From contig LNGK01000007.1 of NCBI GenBank assembly GCA_001510575.1, forward strand, positions 1,854,151 to 1,918,150: 64,000 bases of DNA, in the 5' to 3' direction. Of the stretch, positions 31,176 through 44,691 are shown piece after piece. A program made the translations under genes and the position numbers. The number at the start of each line of letters is the position of its first letter. Position 1 is the first letter of the stretch. The notes under the pieces were generated by a model. The model made no database searches. It saw only the letters and a list, made by a program, of their open reading frames with translations, and was not told the origin of the DNA. This DNA comes from Knoxdaviesia capensis (Eukaryota > Ascomycota > Sordariomycetes > Microascales > Gondwanamycetaceae).

Positions 31176-32877
31176 CCCCCGTCGTAGCCCGCACCCGCTG
31201 CGCACCGAGCTCCGCGCTCCGGCGCACACGACACCTGCTCCTCTCAGCCACAGCGCCCGCTCCCGCTCGCACCACCGCCAGGTCCTTGTCCCCAGCTTCC
31301 TCGCCGTCGAGTGGTAGTCTCCCCCGGCCGCGATGCCCCAGCCCCGCTCGCACCGGCTGTAGTCGTCGGTTCCTCTCCTCCACGGCATCCCGCTCCAAAA
31401 GCCGCGCGCCGCCGCCGGTCAACGATGACGAGATCGCCGCGCTGGCTGCACGGCCGCTGTACCAGCTCAGCCTGGCCGATCTCATCCGGTACGTGTGGTT
31501 CCTCTCGTCAGAAGGGCTTCCAAAAGCTGCACAGTCATGACTGACCCACCCTCCCTGTCCATCGGGTACAGCCACGGCCGCCCCCCACTCAGCGAAGCCG
31601 CCCTCTTCGCCTCCGCAAACTTCACCCTCTCGCTGCTCCCCGTGCGCCTGGCCCACCGCATCCACGCCCTCCGCAACCTGCCGTACATCGTGGTGTCCAA
31701 CCCCAACATCACCCGCATCTACAACAACTACATGCACTCGCTCGCGTCGCTGTTGCCGTGGTACAAGCAGCAGCAGCAGCACGCCGCCAGTGGAGGCGGC
31801 GGGCGGAGCGGCCGCGCCATCGCCGACGTCGACGCCGAGCGCCGCTTCACCGCCGTGCTCGCCGACCTCGTCACCGCCCACACCGACACCATCCCCATCC
31901 TCGCCCGCGGCTTCCTCGAGTGCAAGCGCTACATCGCGCCCGCCGACGTCACCGCCTTCATCGACGAGCACCTGCGCACCCGCATCGGCACCCGTCTGAT
32001 CGCCGAGCAGCACATCGCCCTGCACGACAGCTCGCAGCCGCCCCGCCACCAGCACCGCCACCACCGCCACGGCGCCCACGACGCCCTCGCAAACTACATT
32101 GGTGTGATCGATACCGCCGTGCGCCCCGCCGACACCGTCCACATGTGCGCCAGCTTCGTCGCCGATATCTGCGAGCTGCGCTACGGCACGCGCCCGCGTC
32201 TCGTCGTCGACGGCGAGCCGAACACCACGTTTGCCTTCGTCCCCATGCACCTCGAGTACATCCTCACCGAGCTCCTGAAGAACGCGTTCCGCGCGACCGT
32301 GGAAAGCCGCGTGGACGCGCCAGTTGTTGTCACAATTGCCCCCGAGCCCGCCGATTCCCAACAACCTTCATCCTCTGCCTCCAGCGGAACCCCCCCATCG
32401 CCGTCCGAATCCTCCACAGCGGCATCCTCAACGTCTCCCGCCTCCTTCTCCAACTACCCGCCCCCACCACCCCCTCCCCCCAGCAGCCAGATCATTCGCC
32501 CGCTCAACGACTACGCCCCCGGCGTAACCATCCGCATCCGCGACCAAGGCGGCGGCATCCCGCCCGACGTGCTGCCCAACATCTGGTCGTACTCGTTCAC
32601 CACCTTCTCCGAGTACGACGACCTGCCCGGCTCCGGCTCCGGCTCCGCATCGGGCAGCAGCTACGCCGCCGGCAGTAGCGGTAGCGACGGCCTGTTCGCC
32701 ATCTCCAATGCCGGCGCTAACGGCGGCTCCTCGCTCGCCGGGCTTGGCTATGGCCTGCCGCTGAGTCGCGCCTATGCGGAGTACTTCGGCGGCGGCATCC
32801 AAGTGCAGAGTCTGTACGGCTGGGGCACCGACGTGTACTTGCGCTTGAAGGGCGTGGCGAATATCCAGCAGGAGTAA
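31172..32877 (+). CDS. Mitochondrial pyruvate/branched-chain 2-oxoacid dehydrogenase kinase
   Basis: GHKL-fold protein kinase that inactivates a mitochondrial 2-oxoacid dehydrogenase by phosphorylating E1. Exons 31172-31488 and 31572-32877 give 540 residues. Order: Arg/Ser-rich presequence (about 1-80); LYQLSLADLIRHGRPP (the junction splits the Arg codon); FTLSLLPVRLAHRI; LRNLPYIVVSNPNI; AHTDTIPILARGF; N-box ELLKNAFRATVE (339-350); G1 box DQGGG (430-434); G2 box GLGYGLPLSRAYAEYFGG (from 496). The first ATG of the leader is a four-codon ORF overlapping this start. Compared with animal kinases it has extra low-complexity loops: Gln/Gly at 172-183, His-rich at 265-275, Ser/Pro-rich between N and G1 boxes, and Gly/Ser-rich inside the ATP lid. 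Which dehydrogenase it controls (Pkp1/Pkp2/BCKDK-like) cannot be told. It is convergent with the class VII chitin synthase. Confidence 0.92.
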
Positions 32878-33539
32878 ATTCTGGCCTGCTTGTCAGTAGT
32901 TAGTTCTTTTGAATTTCTTTGGACATCCTTGTGTTTCCTCTCTGTTTTTTTGGTTTTGGTTGGAAATTGTTTATCAAAGAAGCGAACGGTCGAACACAAA
33001 GCAAGCAGCATACACGAACATCCTGAAATTCATACACAGCTCTAAAGCAAGTCAATATATAAGAAAAATTCGAAATGTTTCAATTTAACAGTGTCAATCA
33101 TCCAGTATGCAAAATGTCAGAGAGCAGGTATTTTTGAGTAACTACTATCAGTCACCGAAAAGACCAAAACAAGCAACAGAACACAAGACACGAAGGCAAG
33201 TCAGACGAGTGGTAGTAGCAAAGACAACATTGGATTCGTTTTTATCAACCAGTTTAGCAAAACCTGTCCCTAAGAGAGTAAAAAAGGAAATTATACAGAA
33301 AAAAAAAGAGCAAGACTCAAAAAGCAAGGAGTAACAGATCCAAAAAACAGAAGATATGCCTGTATCAAAAATTCAACATTCGACAGAAAAAGGAAAAAAA
33401 GATGCGACGGACACAGAAAGAGAAGAAATATTTCTCTCCAGAAAATGACAGCAGAAGTATGATGCAAAGAAGGACAGGAGAAAAAGGAAAAGGATCGTGG
33501 GACATTTATGTGTATATATCATGGGGCAGACTCTTTTTT
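32878..33539. other. Convergent 3' region between the kinase and the class VII chitin synthase
   Basis: The most A-rich segment of the window (33000-33480), holding the facing 3' untranslated regions. No gene recognised. Confidence 0.6.
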
Positions 33540-36500
33540 TTACATGCTCGCAAGCTCGTGGTCGATCTGGCGATCCATGAACGCCCGCTTCTCGCCCACC
33601 AGCTCGGTCTGGAGCCGTTGCTCCACGAGCGCGCGCACCTGCTTCTTGGTCACCGTGTCCAGGTCCACCTCACGGAGAACCTGCTGGATGACCTCGACAA
33701 TGGTGCCGTCGTCAGGACCGCCGCCGCGCTGGAAGTCGAACGACACCGTCGAGCCGACGTTGTTAAACGCCATCGACGCCCGCGGTTGCAGGCCACCCAG
33801 ACCCGGCGACACGTTGGATTGCCGGTTGGGCGGGTGCATCATCACGCTCATGCGGTTTCCAGAGAGATCCTGCATGGGCGAGGGGCGGCGGTTGACGTCA
33901 AGAGTCACCACAGACTGTCTGTTCAGGGCCGGGTTGTCGTTATATGGCATCATCGACTGGCGCTGCATGCCCTGGGCACCATAGGGGCCGGCAGACGGCG
34001 AAGGAGGCATGAAGGTGTTGCGGCTCATGCCCATGGCACCGCCACCGAAGACGGATCCGGCGGGAACAGCAGAATACACCGACTTCATCTCATCAAGCTC
34101 ATACTGATCATCGTGAACATAGTCCTTCTCCATAGGGCCACCACGGCGACCCGGCAGGTTGTTGGACAAGGCGTAATCATCCCACCGCTGTAGAGGAATG
34201 CTGCGCGGTTCAAAGCCCGGGTCGTCAACAGCCACAATCTGCTTGTTGCCCTTCTCTCCCACGACAATACGGGTGTTACCCCACGAGAAGTTGTCCTGGT
34301 TCCAGAAGGAGTACAGAGGCAGGATGAGCGAGTAGATAGGGAAGGCAAGAATGTAGATGATCATCCATCCAATGTGCTGCCATTGCCGCTTAAGAATGAA
34401 GATCAGCGCCTGTAGACCATACACAGCTGCCAACATGACCACCGAAATAAGGGGGAACTGTCCGGTCTTAGAAGCAATCAGGTATATCAGATAGCCGAGG
34501 TAAGCGCAGGTAGCTGGGAGAATGATGGTCGAGAAAAGATCTAGGAAGACCACGAAACGCATGCTGAAACAGCAGAAGCCACACATGTCCTTGAGCTGCA
34601 TCAGCTCGACAAGGTTGTGGATGGTTGAGTTAATCCAACGACGACGCTGGGACAGCAGAACGCTCCACGACTCAGGCGCCGCGGTCTGGCAGTAGGCATC
34701 AGGAATAAACTTGTACGACATGCTAGGGAAATGCTTCGTCATCAGGGTCGTCAAGTAACGATCTTCACCAAGGGCCAGCAAGTTCTTCTTGTGAAGAGTG
34801 TCGACGTCACAAATACTATAGTCGCGGATCAGACCATCGGAGATGATCAGAGGCTTGCCCTTGTCGGCAGTGCGCAGGCGGTACATAGAGAAACTAAGAG
34901 AGAAGAAGGAAATTAGCAAACAAGTTAGGACGAGGTTGGAAGAGAGAAAATTAGGGGGAGGAGAACCCACCATCCGGGCAAGCAAGTAACGCTACCAAAG
35001 AGAGATTCGAAAGCCTTAGCCATGTGATGGGAAATGAAGTACTCGTAGACCTGGATCATAGTCCACCAGGTCTTCTCGTCGTTCTGCAGACCAGTCTCAC
35101 CGCAGATACCAGCAATCTTGGCATCGTTGGCGCAGGCAGCCACAAGACGGTTCAGCGAATCCTCGCGGACGCAGGTATCGGCATCAACCATCAACAGATA
35201 TTCGTAAAGTTCGGGGTCCACACCAATAATATTGTTGATCTGGTGGAACATTTCAAGCTCGAGCGGGTTCATCGGGGAGCGGTGGTGCACGCGGTTTAGG
35301 AAGCTCATCAGCAGAATCTGTGAGTCACGCTTGCCACGGTTACCAGGCTTGGACGCGCTCTGCTCCGACTCCTTACCGACCTTGACCACAACGATGTACG
35401 GAACAACGTTGCCTTCAAATTCGTAGAGACCAGAGTACACTTTGCCGTAGTTGAGCTGTTCACTGCCAGTTCCGACCGACTTGAAGGGAAGAGCCGGCGG
35501 GTCGACCTTAGGATCCACACCGAGAATGTCCAGGACAATCTTGGGCGTAGGACGGTCGTTACCTTGACCGACAATGACACCGTCGCAAACAACGAAAATA
35601 AGTTTGCGCTTATTATCGTACTGGAGGGCGGTCAGCGAGTCGAGAGCCTTGCGGAGAGAGTCCTCGCCTTCAGTATAGGCGGGAACCTGGCAGATAACAA
35701 ACTTGTCTTGGGGAGACGGGCGACGCTTGGAGCCGAACTGGAGAGCCGACAAGAACTTGACGAGGATAACTGCGCAGACAATGATGGTGAACGCAAGCAG
35801 GATATAGTTGGCGACTTGGCAACGAGCACCAACACGGAAGTCGGTGATTCCAACCTTGAACACGTTCTTAATACACTCGATACTGCTACCAACATTGAAG
35901 GCCTCAGTAGCGTTGCCGGAAACCTTGAGCTTGAGATCGGCGATGTTGTCTGTGATGTCAAAGCCGAGATTGCCCTGAATCAGGTCAGACACCTGCTTGT
36001 TGATGAAGTTGTATTCCGCGGTTGGCACGAGGTTAAGAGTGTAGTAGTAGTCCGACATATCGTAGACCTTTCCGTCCATAATGAACATGCTCTTCTTGTT
36101 GTCTGCATCGTTGGCCAGCTGCTTGACAACCTTGGTCGTCCATGCAAGATCGCCGCGGTAGTACTCGGTGATGCGGGGAAGGAAGTTTTGGCTGTACCAC
36201 TTAGGATCGGCCAAGGCACTAGTAATATACGGGCTGTTCTTTCCAGAGATGTGGAAGCCGTTGGCGTTGTCATACTCGTCGGCGAATGCAAGCTGAAGCT
36301 GGGTGGTCTCCTTGATAACATCCAAGCCACGGCAGGCCAGCGTCAACGGGACAGGGAAATAACCGTCGAGGTTCAGGCCAGCAAACGGTTTCATATTGTC
36401 TTCAGAAGCCTGGATAGAGATATCACTGTGCTGAATTTTCCAGAACTTGGAAATATCATAGATCACACCGTGAATACTGACCCAGAAATCATTGGCTCCC

Positions 36501-38981
36501 GTGTGGTCGCCAACTTCAGTGCTACTGAAGGCCTTGTCCATGTTTGGGCAGAGAACCTTGCCAAATCCGATAATCAGGAAGACAACAGCAGCGTTGATGA
36601 GGAAAATAAGGAAAACAAGCACAACCTTTTCTCTCCAGGCCATGCGCACATCAGGACGGCGCATACGGCCAACGTACTTGAGAAGAAACGAGGGAATCCA
36701 GAACGTCAGGGCCCAGACGAAGCCGACCCAGATACGACGAGAAGTTGTAACCTCGACGGTTTCGATATGTCTGCCCTTAGCAAGCTCGGGGTCGATGTTA
36801 CCGACGAACTCGCCCTCGTTGTTGTAGTAGACTTGACCCTTGTAAACATCGCCCTTGTTTCCAAGACCATAGTCACCGGTGCGGGCCTGCATCATGGCTG
36901 AGGGGGCAATGGATGGAGCAGCGGCACCACGTTGGCCGAGGGTAATGGCGCTCATGTTGCCGTGGCTGGGGACTCTCTGGTGGATGAGATGGTCACGGCT
37001 GCTGTTCGGGGTTTGCTCGAGAGGGGGGAAATAGGCACTTCCAGTGGATGAGTAAGTCCGATCCATTCCCATCATCATGGGAGGAGGCATCATGCCGCCC
37101 ATGGGTTTGGCGTCAAGAAGGCTCTCGGCTCCCCACCAGGCGACCTCTCGCATCCAAACACGTTCTTTGCCAACAACAACTTCGCCGTTGCTCCAGCCAC
37201 GCTCCATAACCCAGCTCTCGATTCCATCCCGGCCCTCCTTGCAGCCAAGAAGGGAGAAACGCTGGACAAACTCCTCCGTGTCAAAGTCGGCGGTGAAATC
37301 CAGGTTCTTGTTGCGGCGGTTAGCCCATTCAGGGAGTCTCCAGGAGCGGAGCTGGCGAGAGACGGTACCGGCCGACCAGCCCGAGGTGATGGACGGCAAA
37401 GCAGCAAGGCTAGCCGGAGAGTCATCAGTCGGGTGAATGCAGAGGTGGTACCAGACACGGCTGGAGCTCAGCAAAGCGGGAATGTCAAGACGGCCAGTGC
37501 GGCCAAGGTTGATGCCCTGGCCCTCGACGGGGAACAGAAGCTTCTTCAGGAAGCCGTCTTCGTCCGCAGCGTAACCAATGCGCTCCAAGACGACCTCCCG
37601 CTTCTCCAGTTCGACCTGGCGCTCGCGGGCGGCAGAACCGGACGAGACACCCATATCAGGTCCAGCCTCAGCCACGGCAGCCTGCATTTCCTTGATAACC
37701 GAGGGGTTGGCGGCCGGAACCTGGACGCCATCCTCAATCATCTCCTGGTTGATTCCGGTGGTGTCGTCAAAGATTCCCTTCATAGCCATGCCCCGGCCAA
37801 GGTTGGAGTCGGGGACATCGAGAACGGTAATGCAAACAGTGTCAGCATTCTCGTTGTCGGGAGTGACGGTTTGGGCCATTTCGGTGGCGATGGCCGCATT
37901 GGCCTTGGCAATAACCCAGTCAACAAGAGCTTCGTAGAGACCGCCAACAAGGGTAAGGCGGTCTTCGGTGGAGCACTTCTTGGCCAGGGTCTCGGGCTCC
38001 ATGGCAAGGAGACCGCTGACATCCTCGAACACCTCGTCCAGCTCATCGGCATCGAGCGAATAGTCGATGGTGTTGCCCAGCTTCAAAATGCCAGCCAGGG
38101 TCGAGATGAGGTTACGGTGGGACGAGCCCTTGATGCCCAGATCTTTCAAGGCATTCCGGAAGTCATCTGCGGCGGCAGCATCATCGGCAGCCGGAAGATA
38201 TGACGGCGGCGAGTAGGTGCCAGATCTGGAGAGGAGAGTGTAGTTGGAAGCAGTCTTGAGACCAAGGAACTCCCGCTCAGCCGGAGTGGAGGCTGAAGTC
38301 AACAAGTAGTAGAACACATCAAAGGCGCGGTTGCCGGGCTCGGACGAAATCTTCAGAAGGCCGTTCTCGGTGTCAATGCCGCCTTGCGAGAGGGCAAGAG
38401 AAGCACCAACCAAGTCTCCAGCAAGATTCAAGGTCAGGGTCACGCCGAGGGCGCTGTGGCGGGCATACGAGGGGTTGTAGGTGGTAACACATCGAACAAA
38501 CGGCTGAACAGCATTGATAGCATTCAGAACCGAGCTGGGAATGGCGAAAGGAAACGAGGTGAGGAAGGGGGTGAGGACAGATGGTGTGGATGAATGAAGC
38601 GATCTATACGTAAACAACGGCAGTGGTTAGCAACTCAAGTCGGTGTTACGCACTTGAAGGGTCGTGGGAGGGATAAACTCACGTCAGGACAACGCAACCG
38701 TCTTCGGCACGGCGGCGAGCATGTTCCCAAGCCCGAGCAGCCAGGCCGGTGTCAACAGTTCCACCAGCACGGCCGTCCGGGCCGGTCTGGGAGGCGGTAA
38801 GCCATGTGTTCACCACGACGCTGGTTCCAGCATCGAGGGCATATGGTTGTGACGAGAGGTAGATGTTGTGGATGGCATTCAGGAGAGTGGTAGCCGAAAC
38901 TTGGGTCGGTTGTTGTCCGGCGCCGCGAGGGCCCAAGGCCTCGGAGGAGAGAGAATACATGGACATCCGGCGGCCGGCCAT
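33540..38981 (-). CDS. Chitin synthase, class VII, with degenerate myosin-motor-like domain
   Basis: Membrane glycosyltransferase family 2 enzyme that polymerises N-acetylglucosamine from UDP-GlcNAc at hyphal tips and septa. Three exons on the minus strand, 38981-38683, 38603-34971 and 34893-33540, give 1761 residues. Order: myosin-head-like region without a GxxxxGKS/T P-loop (about 1-620), a membrane span near 722, a cytochrome-b5-like segment near 805 (WVSIHGVIYDISKF), a glycosyltransferase domain with MVDADTCVREDS, GEDRYLTTL and the catalytic QRRRW at 1393-1397, several C-terminal spans, WGNTR, and a C-terminal DEK-type domain. Intron 2 splits the Cys codon of CLPGCFSMYR, which fixes that junction. 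The missing P-loop and shorter motor region place it in class VII (CsmB-like), not class V. It is transcribed away from the class V gene at 47117. Confidence 0.94.
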
Positions 38982-40232
38982 GTTTGGATTTGGGATAAGC
39001 CCCGGAGGGACGGTACAACTCTAGGAATTGAAAAACCCGGCGAACGAAAGGAGGAGGAGTATTTTTGAGATTGTCGTCGGTGAATTGATCCGCGATTGAG
39101 ATTGAGATATGGCAAAAGAATTAATGTTTAAGATATATAGACCAAGATTAGATAGATAGAGGAAGGTGGAAGAGCAATCGACGGGAAGGAAACAACGTCT
39201 CTTCGGGAGAGCAGCCAAAAGAGGAGAGTGTCGGTGTCCGCACAGCGAGGGTGGTCGAGGAACACAGCGTGATCGGACCGGCGTGAGGATTCCGCAGGGC
39301 TTCTGTTTGTTGTATTTTGAATGGGGAGGCTCCTTGCTTTCCACAGAAAAGGAACACACAGTTGGAATGTGAGAGATTATACGCAAGATACTGAGACACT
39401 CAATCCAACTCGGGACGCCTTTTGCATGCCAATCTGGGTCTGGTAAGCGAGTGACAGGAAGAAAAAGCGAAGCAAAAGTCTTAGTATGGTAACGAGAGAG
39501 GAGGAAGACTTGAGGCGGGCAGATGAGCACAAACACAGGGAAATAACGAGTGAAGATTAGAAACACGAAAAGGAAACGAAGAAAAACAGCATTAAAGAAG
39601 AAAAAAGAAGTATATTAAAAGAGGAAAAAGTGAGGGGATCACGACGCCAAAAACGAGCGAGGCGAGGTTGGAGGAGGATGGTGGAAGGGGAGAAAAGAGA
39701 GAAAAAGAGTGAGCGAGAGACCGAAGGAGAAGATTTGGCTGTGTTTGCAAAGTCACCACACGAGAATTCAATGGCAGGCACGGGGGTTCAACAGTCGAGA
39801 CGCCGACGGAAGGAGACACCAGAGAACCTGGTTTAGAGTTTGGGCAAGTGCAGAAATACGAGCCAAACACCCACCAGTCATGCAAAAGCACAGCACAGCA
39901 CAGCGGAAGGAACAACCAGTAAACACACATTCAATGGCTGGGTCAGGCTGTGCTGTGCCTGCCTGTATTTTGCTCCGTATCTTACTGCCTCCCCCGTGGG
40001 TCGGTCGTGCCTGCTGGAAAAAACGCACTGCAACAGACTTTTGCAGAGAAACACGTCGTTCCCGCGATCCACTGTGTGCATGTTTGATTGGGCACTGTGA
40101 GCCCCTGGTGTGGCGGACGCTAACAAGTCTTAAGCACACGCCCCATTTCCCCTTTTTTCGAACCCTTTCCGCACGCCCCCCACCCCGACTGCTTGTGTGT
40201 GGTTTTAACGCGATGTGTGCTGGATCGGCTCT

Positions 40233-40254
40233 GGTGTGGTACCGAGAAAAAAAG
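40233..40254 (+). repeat. 22-base exact repeat, copy 2
   Basis: Identical to 3164-3185: GGTGTGGTACCGAG, seven A and one G. Flanks are unrelated, so the shared unit is just this block. Could be a binding site, a fragment of a dispersed repeat, or chance aided by the A run. Confidence 0.7.
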
Positions 40255-43200
40255 CGTGTAATGGAATACTACGAAGCTGTCAGTGTGTTGACTGTGCGCT
40301 TTAGAGGCAGAGGAAGCCGAAGTACATTTTGAGGCGAGCGGCACGCTGTGAGGTACTTCTGGACTTGGAGACCGTGTGGGGATTATGTGTGCTTTTTTTT
40401 TCTCCTGCATGAAGCAGAGATTTAAGTGTGGCGTCTCGTTATGGCGATACGCGCCAAATGCCTCACGCCGGGCTTTTTGTGATTTTCTAGCAGCATAAAC
40501 AAGACAGTATGCACATTACAGTGCTGTACAGTAGGTGTACAAGAGACACAGCCAACCAAGCAGAGACACCGTTTTGTCCTCGAGAGCAAAATGAAGAGAA
40601 AAGAGAGAGAAAAAAACAGCCCCGCTGGCGATTTGCACCCCTGGCGCCGGAAAAACGCCCCGAGAGAAGACAGATCAGATGTGCATGACGGGTTCATTTA
40701 ACAGAAGGTAAGAGAGGCATCATTCAGGCCAGGCATTCGCCGATCGATCAGGTTGGTGAACTTTCCTTCTTTCAGTGATGTCCACACGGAACACGCCGTC
40801 ATTTGCGCATGGTAGGCCCAGCCGGGTGCTTCCTTTTGTTGCTGGCCCAAAATTAGCAAGGAGAAGGCATCAAAAGGAATCGGGGTGGCTTGGAGCATTG
40901 ACGGATCGCGAAACAGCCCCCCGAAGGGGCTATCGCAGCAACTTTTAGCACAGCTGGCTGTGTTGAGTGCTGACAGCTGGGCTGGGCTGGGGCGGAATAC
41001 ACCACAAGCACGTCAAAAAGAGTGAGAGTGAGAGTGAGAGTAAGAGTCTGTTGTGATCGGGTGAACAGTCGCACAGAACTCGTCAGCCGATGCTTAGGTC
41101 GGCGGTACGGTGACATTGCTCTGCTGCTGTGTGTCCGTTTTAAGGTTGTGCGTCCCAGTGACAAACGCCCTGAACCGACCGACTTTTCTCGTCCGTGGTG
41201 ATACAGAGACGAGTCTGGCCCGGCTATGGCCTAAGAGATCCAAAGACATCGTGTCTATACGCTATGCTAGATACGTGCGATGATCCCTCTTTACAGCAAA
41301 CATAGGGGGGGACGACTCGGCCAAATTTCTGCCGTGGCTGGCTCTCACCAGTCCCACTTGGTAACTCCACCAGCCTTCACGCCAGTGGCTTGGAGAGTTT
41401 GCAATTGGGCAATTGGGTGGCTCACTGACAGAACCGATGAAAAACCTGTGAAATGAAAATGTCAGGCGGCTTCACATGTGGATGAGGACAGGTGCCGGAC
41501 ATGTAGCAAAGGGCAACGCCGTGAATCAGGCCAGCAAGGTGGTCAACGCTAAATCACCATCACGGTCATTCGCTCTGGCATGTTTCAGTGTCGAAAGTTG
41601 GAGATGTGGCCAACTAAAAAACCGGCGAGAGAGGCTTAAAATCAGAATAAAAATCAGGGCCGGCTTGAAGACTTGGGCAATGCCGGACCGCAAACTAAGT
41701 CCAGTGAAATCACCAATTTACACTTTGTATAATACGCTTTGTTGTGGTGCTGAAAAGCTGGATCGGACGAATGAAGAGCAGCCCCGGTGGGCGGGACTAA
41801 AACCAGCAGCTTAAGAGAGCTGGAACGAGAGAGGGAAAATACGAGGAGGCGAAAAATTGTCATGAAACCCCTTCGGCGTGCATTCCAGTGAAGCTGGATA
41901 AAGCTATCCAAATGTGTATCTAGTCCCGGCACATGGAGGATATAGTCTAATAGTCTATATATAAACATCACCGACCTCGTATCTAGCGCTGTGCAGAGAA
42001 CCAAGTCGAGGTTGAGGCAAGATAAGAAGCAGAGTTTAGCCCGGAGGATCTGCCCCTCGTGTTTTCATCCCCGTTTTTCCGCCAAACTTTTTTTTTTCGT
42101 TGTTCTCACGATATCTGCGTACGGTCACACGCCCGGGATACGGGATACCCGCCCGAGAGTGGTCTAGGTGTGGCCTTGACTGGGTTTACGGTTGCACTCG
42201 ACAATATAGGACTTTTCCTGGGTGTCCTTTTGGGGATCTGGGGTCCCGTAAGGCTCAGGTCTTGGTGTTCCGCTACCTAAGGTGCAGTTGCCTCCGGGGC
42301 GGAACGACGAAAGAAGTTGACTGTGTACGTTGACGGCGGTGACCATCAGTTTTCTACTGTACGGTATTTGTTTAACGGAACACCGACGACTTGCTCTGTA
42401 AGTTTGGGGCCCTCCGTAGCGCCAGGGAGGCGTGTTTACGAGCCGAGATGTCAGCGGGAAGTCGATCTGACGCCGTTTCCGCCTGTGATGATAAGCAGTT
42501 CGTGCCCAGTGCCGGCCGGGGTATACCACAACTCTACCGTACATCTCTGGGTGAAAAAAATGGCAGCGATCGGGTGATGAGAGAGAAACTTCCGGCACCC
42601 ACGACCAGCCTGTCAGAAAATTCTGGAAGTTGACGTAGAACTCGAGCAATTTTGTATGTATGGGCAGGGAGGCCACTTGCCCACTTCAATGCGACGCTGG
42701 GAAGGTTTATACCCCCGTCTATGGATCGAGGGTTGGCAATCTGACCTTTCGGTATGGGGAACTGGGCCTCTTTTTGTTTTTTTCTCGTATTCATGCTGCA
42801 TGATAAAGTGTATCGAGAACCGTATCGTATACCAACATTTAGGGTGGTGTGTGAGTGGTGCTATCGTGACGATTATATGAATACGAACCCTCACTCATGC
42901 TACAGCAAAATGCAACATGTCTACTAAGACTTCGCAAGATGGGACTGTCTGTCTGCCATATGATATCCACTGGAGGCCAGCCCCATAGTATCATGCCTGA
43001 TTGCCTTGACGAACAACGCAGTATTCCCATCACGAGAAACTCGAACACCTTCTCCAAGCTGCCAGACTTGCGGAGGGTGGCCGACCTTGGGTCAGAGTTA
43101 AGGAGACTCTCCCGACCGCCTTTCAAAAGGTAAAAGACTCTGTCTAGAACACGAAAAAGCCATCTGCAATCACAGGATGTGTGTGGAGAGGAGGAGAAAT

Positions 43201-44677
43201 TCGGAGAGCAGCAGCAGCCACTCGGGGGCTTCTTACAAGGATTCAAAAATAATTTTACCACAAGCCATCCCATCTTTCCTGTCTTAATCCCTATATCCAA
43301 CATCTTATTATTGGGCCTCCAAGTCTCGTGAAAATTCTCCGGCCGAAATGAGAGATTTTTCCGTTCTTTCTTAACAGCATGCCAACTGTGTACTCTATTT
43401 CTTTTTGTTTCTCGAAGGAGAGAATACACCAGAAGAACCGGGAATCATGGAACTCCTCGGATGAGCAGATGGCGAGAGTGTCTTAGCCGGCGGCTCTGGA
43501 GAGACACCTTTCTTTTCTTGGCCCGACAGAAAGAATATGAGGGGAAAATATCCTCCGGTAGGTGAATGTTTCATGTGCTCGCCAGGTGAGGTGATTCGCG
43601 TCCGGTTGGGAAGACAGACTCCCTCCGAATTACACACACATTCTTCTGGGGCCGACAAAAACAACAACAACAGGTGTCAGAGAAAAAAAGCCCGAGGGGA
43701 AAGAGGCGTTTCCTGTCTGGAGGATGAGAGAAAAAAAAAACTTACTAGGAACCTTTCGGCGGTGATACGAGACAACACAGCCCAGACCAGGCGATGAGAA
43801 AACCTCTGAGCGCCAATCACACGGCGCGGAGAAAGCGACGTTCATGCAGGCGGTTTCTAATTTGAGATTTCAACAACCCACCAGCTGGGACGGGTGCATT
43901 CTGTTCGCCAAGAAGAGAAGACACACTCTGCTGCACCACATCCGGACTCTCCGCAAAGCTGCTGTACGATCGGATGCTTTGGCCCTGCTTTCAGCTTCAC
44001 CACACCTTTGCTGCAGAGATGAAGCCACAGTCCGCTAGTACAGACGTGTCATGAGAAGAAAAAACGGGAAAAACAATGGCACGTCTCCGACCAACTGCGA
44101 CTAGCATTGAATCTGAAAAGACTTGCAGCATGGCGCACCGGGGACCCCAGGTCCGCCACAGCACACGCGTCTGTTGTGTTCACCGGTCTTCAGGCTGTGG
44201 CTTGCAGTTTCTGGTTGCGCTGTTCGTCGATCTGTGGACTCGTTCGGGTTAGGGGTTGCAGAAAGGCTGGTCCGGCATGTGGTGAGAGACTGTTGTGACA
44301 AGTTGCGAGTTGTGACTACCTCCCTACGAGTACATCCAGTACATCCGTACACCACAAACAACCCGTGGACTCACACCGAGGTAGGACTCGACGCCATCCG
44401 AGACAGTCGTGTTGAACACCACCGCCGGAGTGAAAGCAATCAGACGTGTCCGTCCACGTTTCTTGTTCCTCTCGTTTCTTGTCACCTCTTCCATTCCACT
44501 TACTTTCCACCTTCCTCGCCATCCCGGAAAACGCCCAAGACGCCAGAACAGAAAGGAAGATGTGCAAAATAACCCTGGAACGACAAGACCACCCAGCCGC
44601 CGGGGCCCAAAACTCCGCTTACCGGGCCTGCATAAGATTTCAGTTGGCCCCCCTTTCTTCTGGTCAAAAGACAGCAT

Positions 44678-44691
44678 GTACAGTACTGTAC
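44678..44691. repeat. 14-base palindrome containing GTACAGTAC
   Basis: GTACAGTACTGTAC is a perfect palindrome. The 9-base unit recurs at 9068-9076, 30475-30483, 45522-45535 (two overlapping copies) and 58547-58555, all outside genes. Confidence 0.7.

Noticed and set aside
39021..39566. 181-residue open frame upstream of the class VII chitin synthase
   Set aside because: It lies in the pyrimidine-rich leader of that gene, is Ser/Leu/Pro-rich, and has no homology-like feature.
41022..41046. GAGAGT direct repeats as a CRISPR-like array
   Set aside because: It is a simple tandem microsatellite with no spacers, in a eukaryotic genome.
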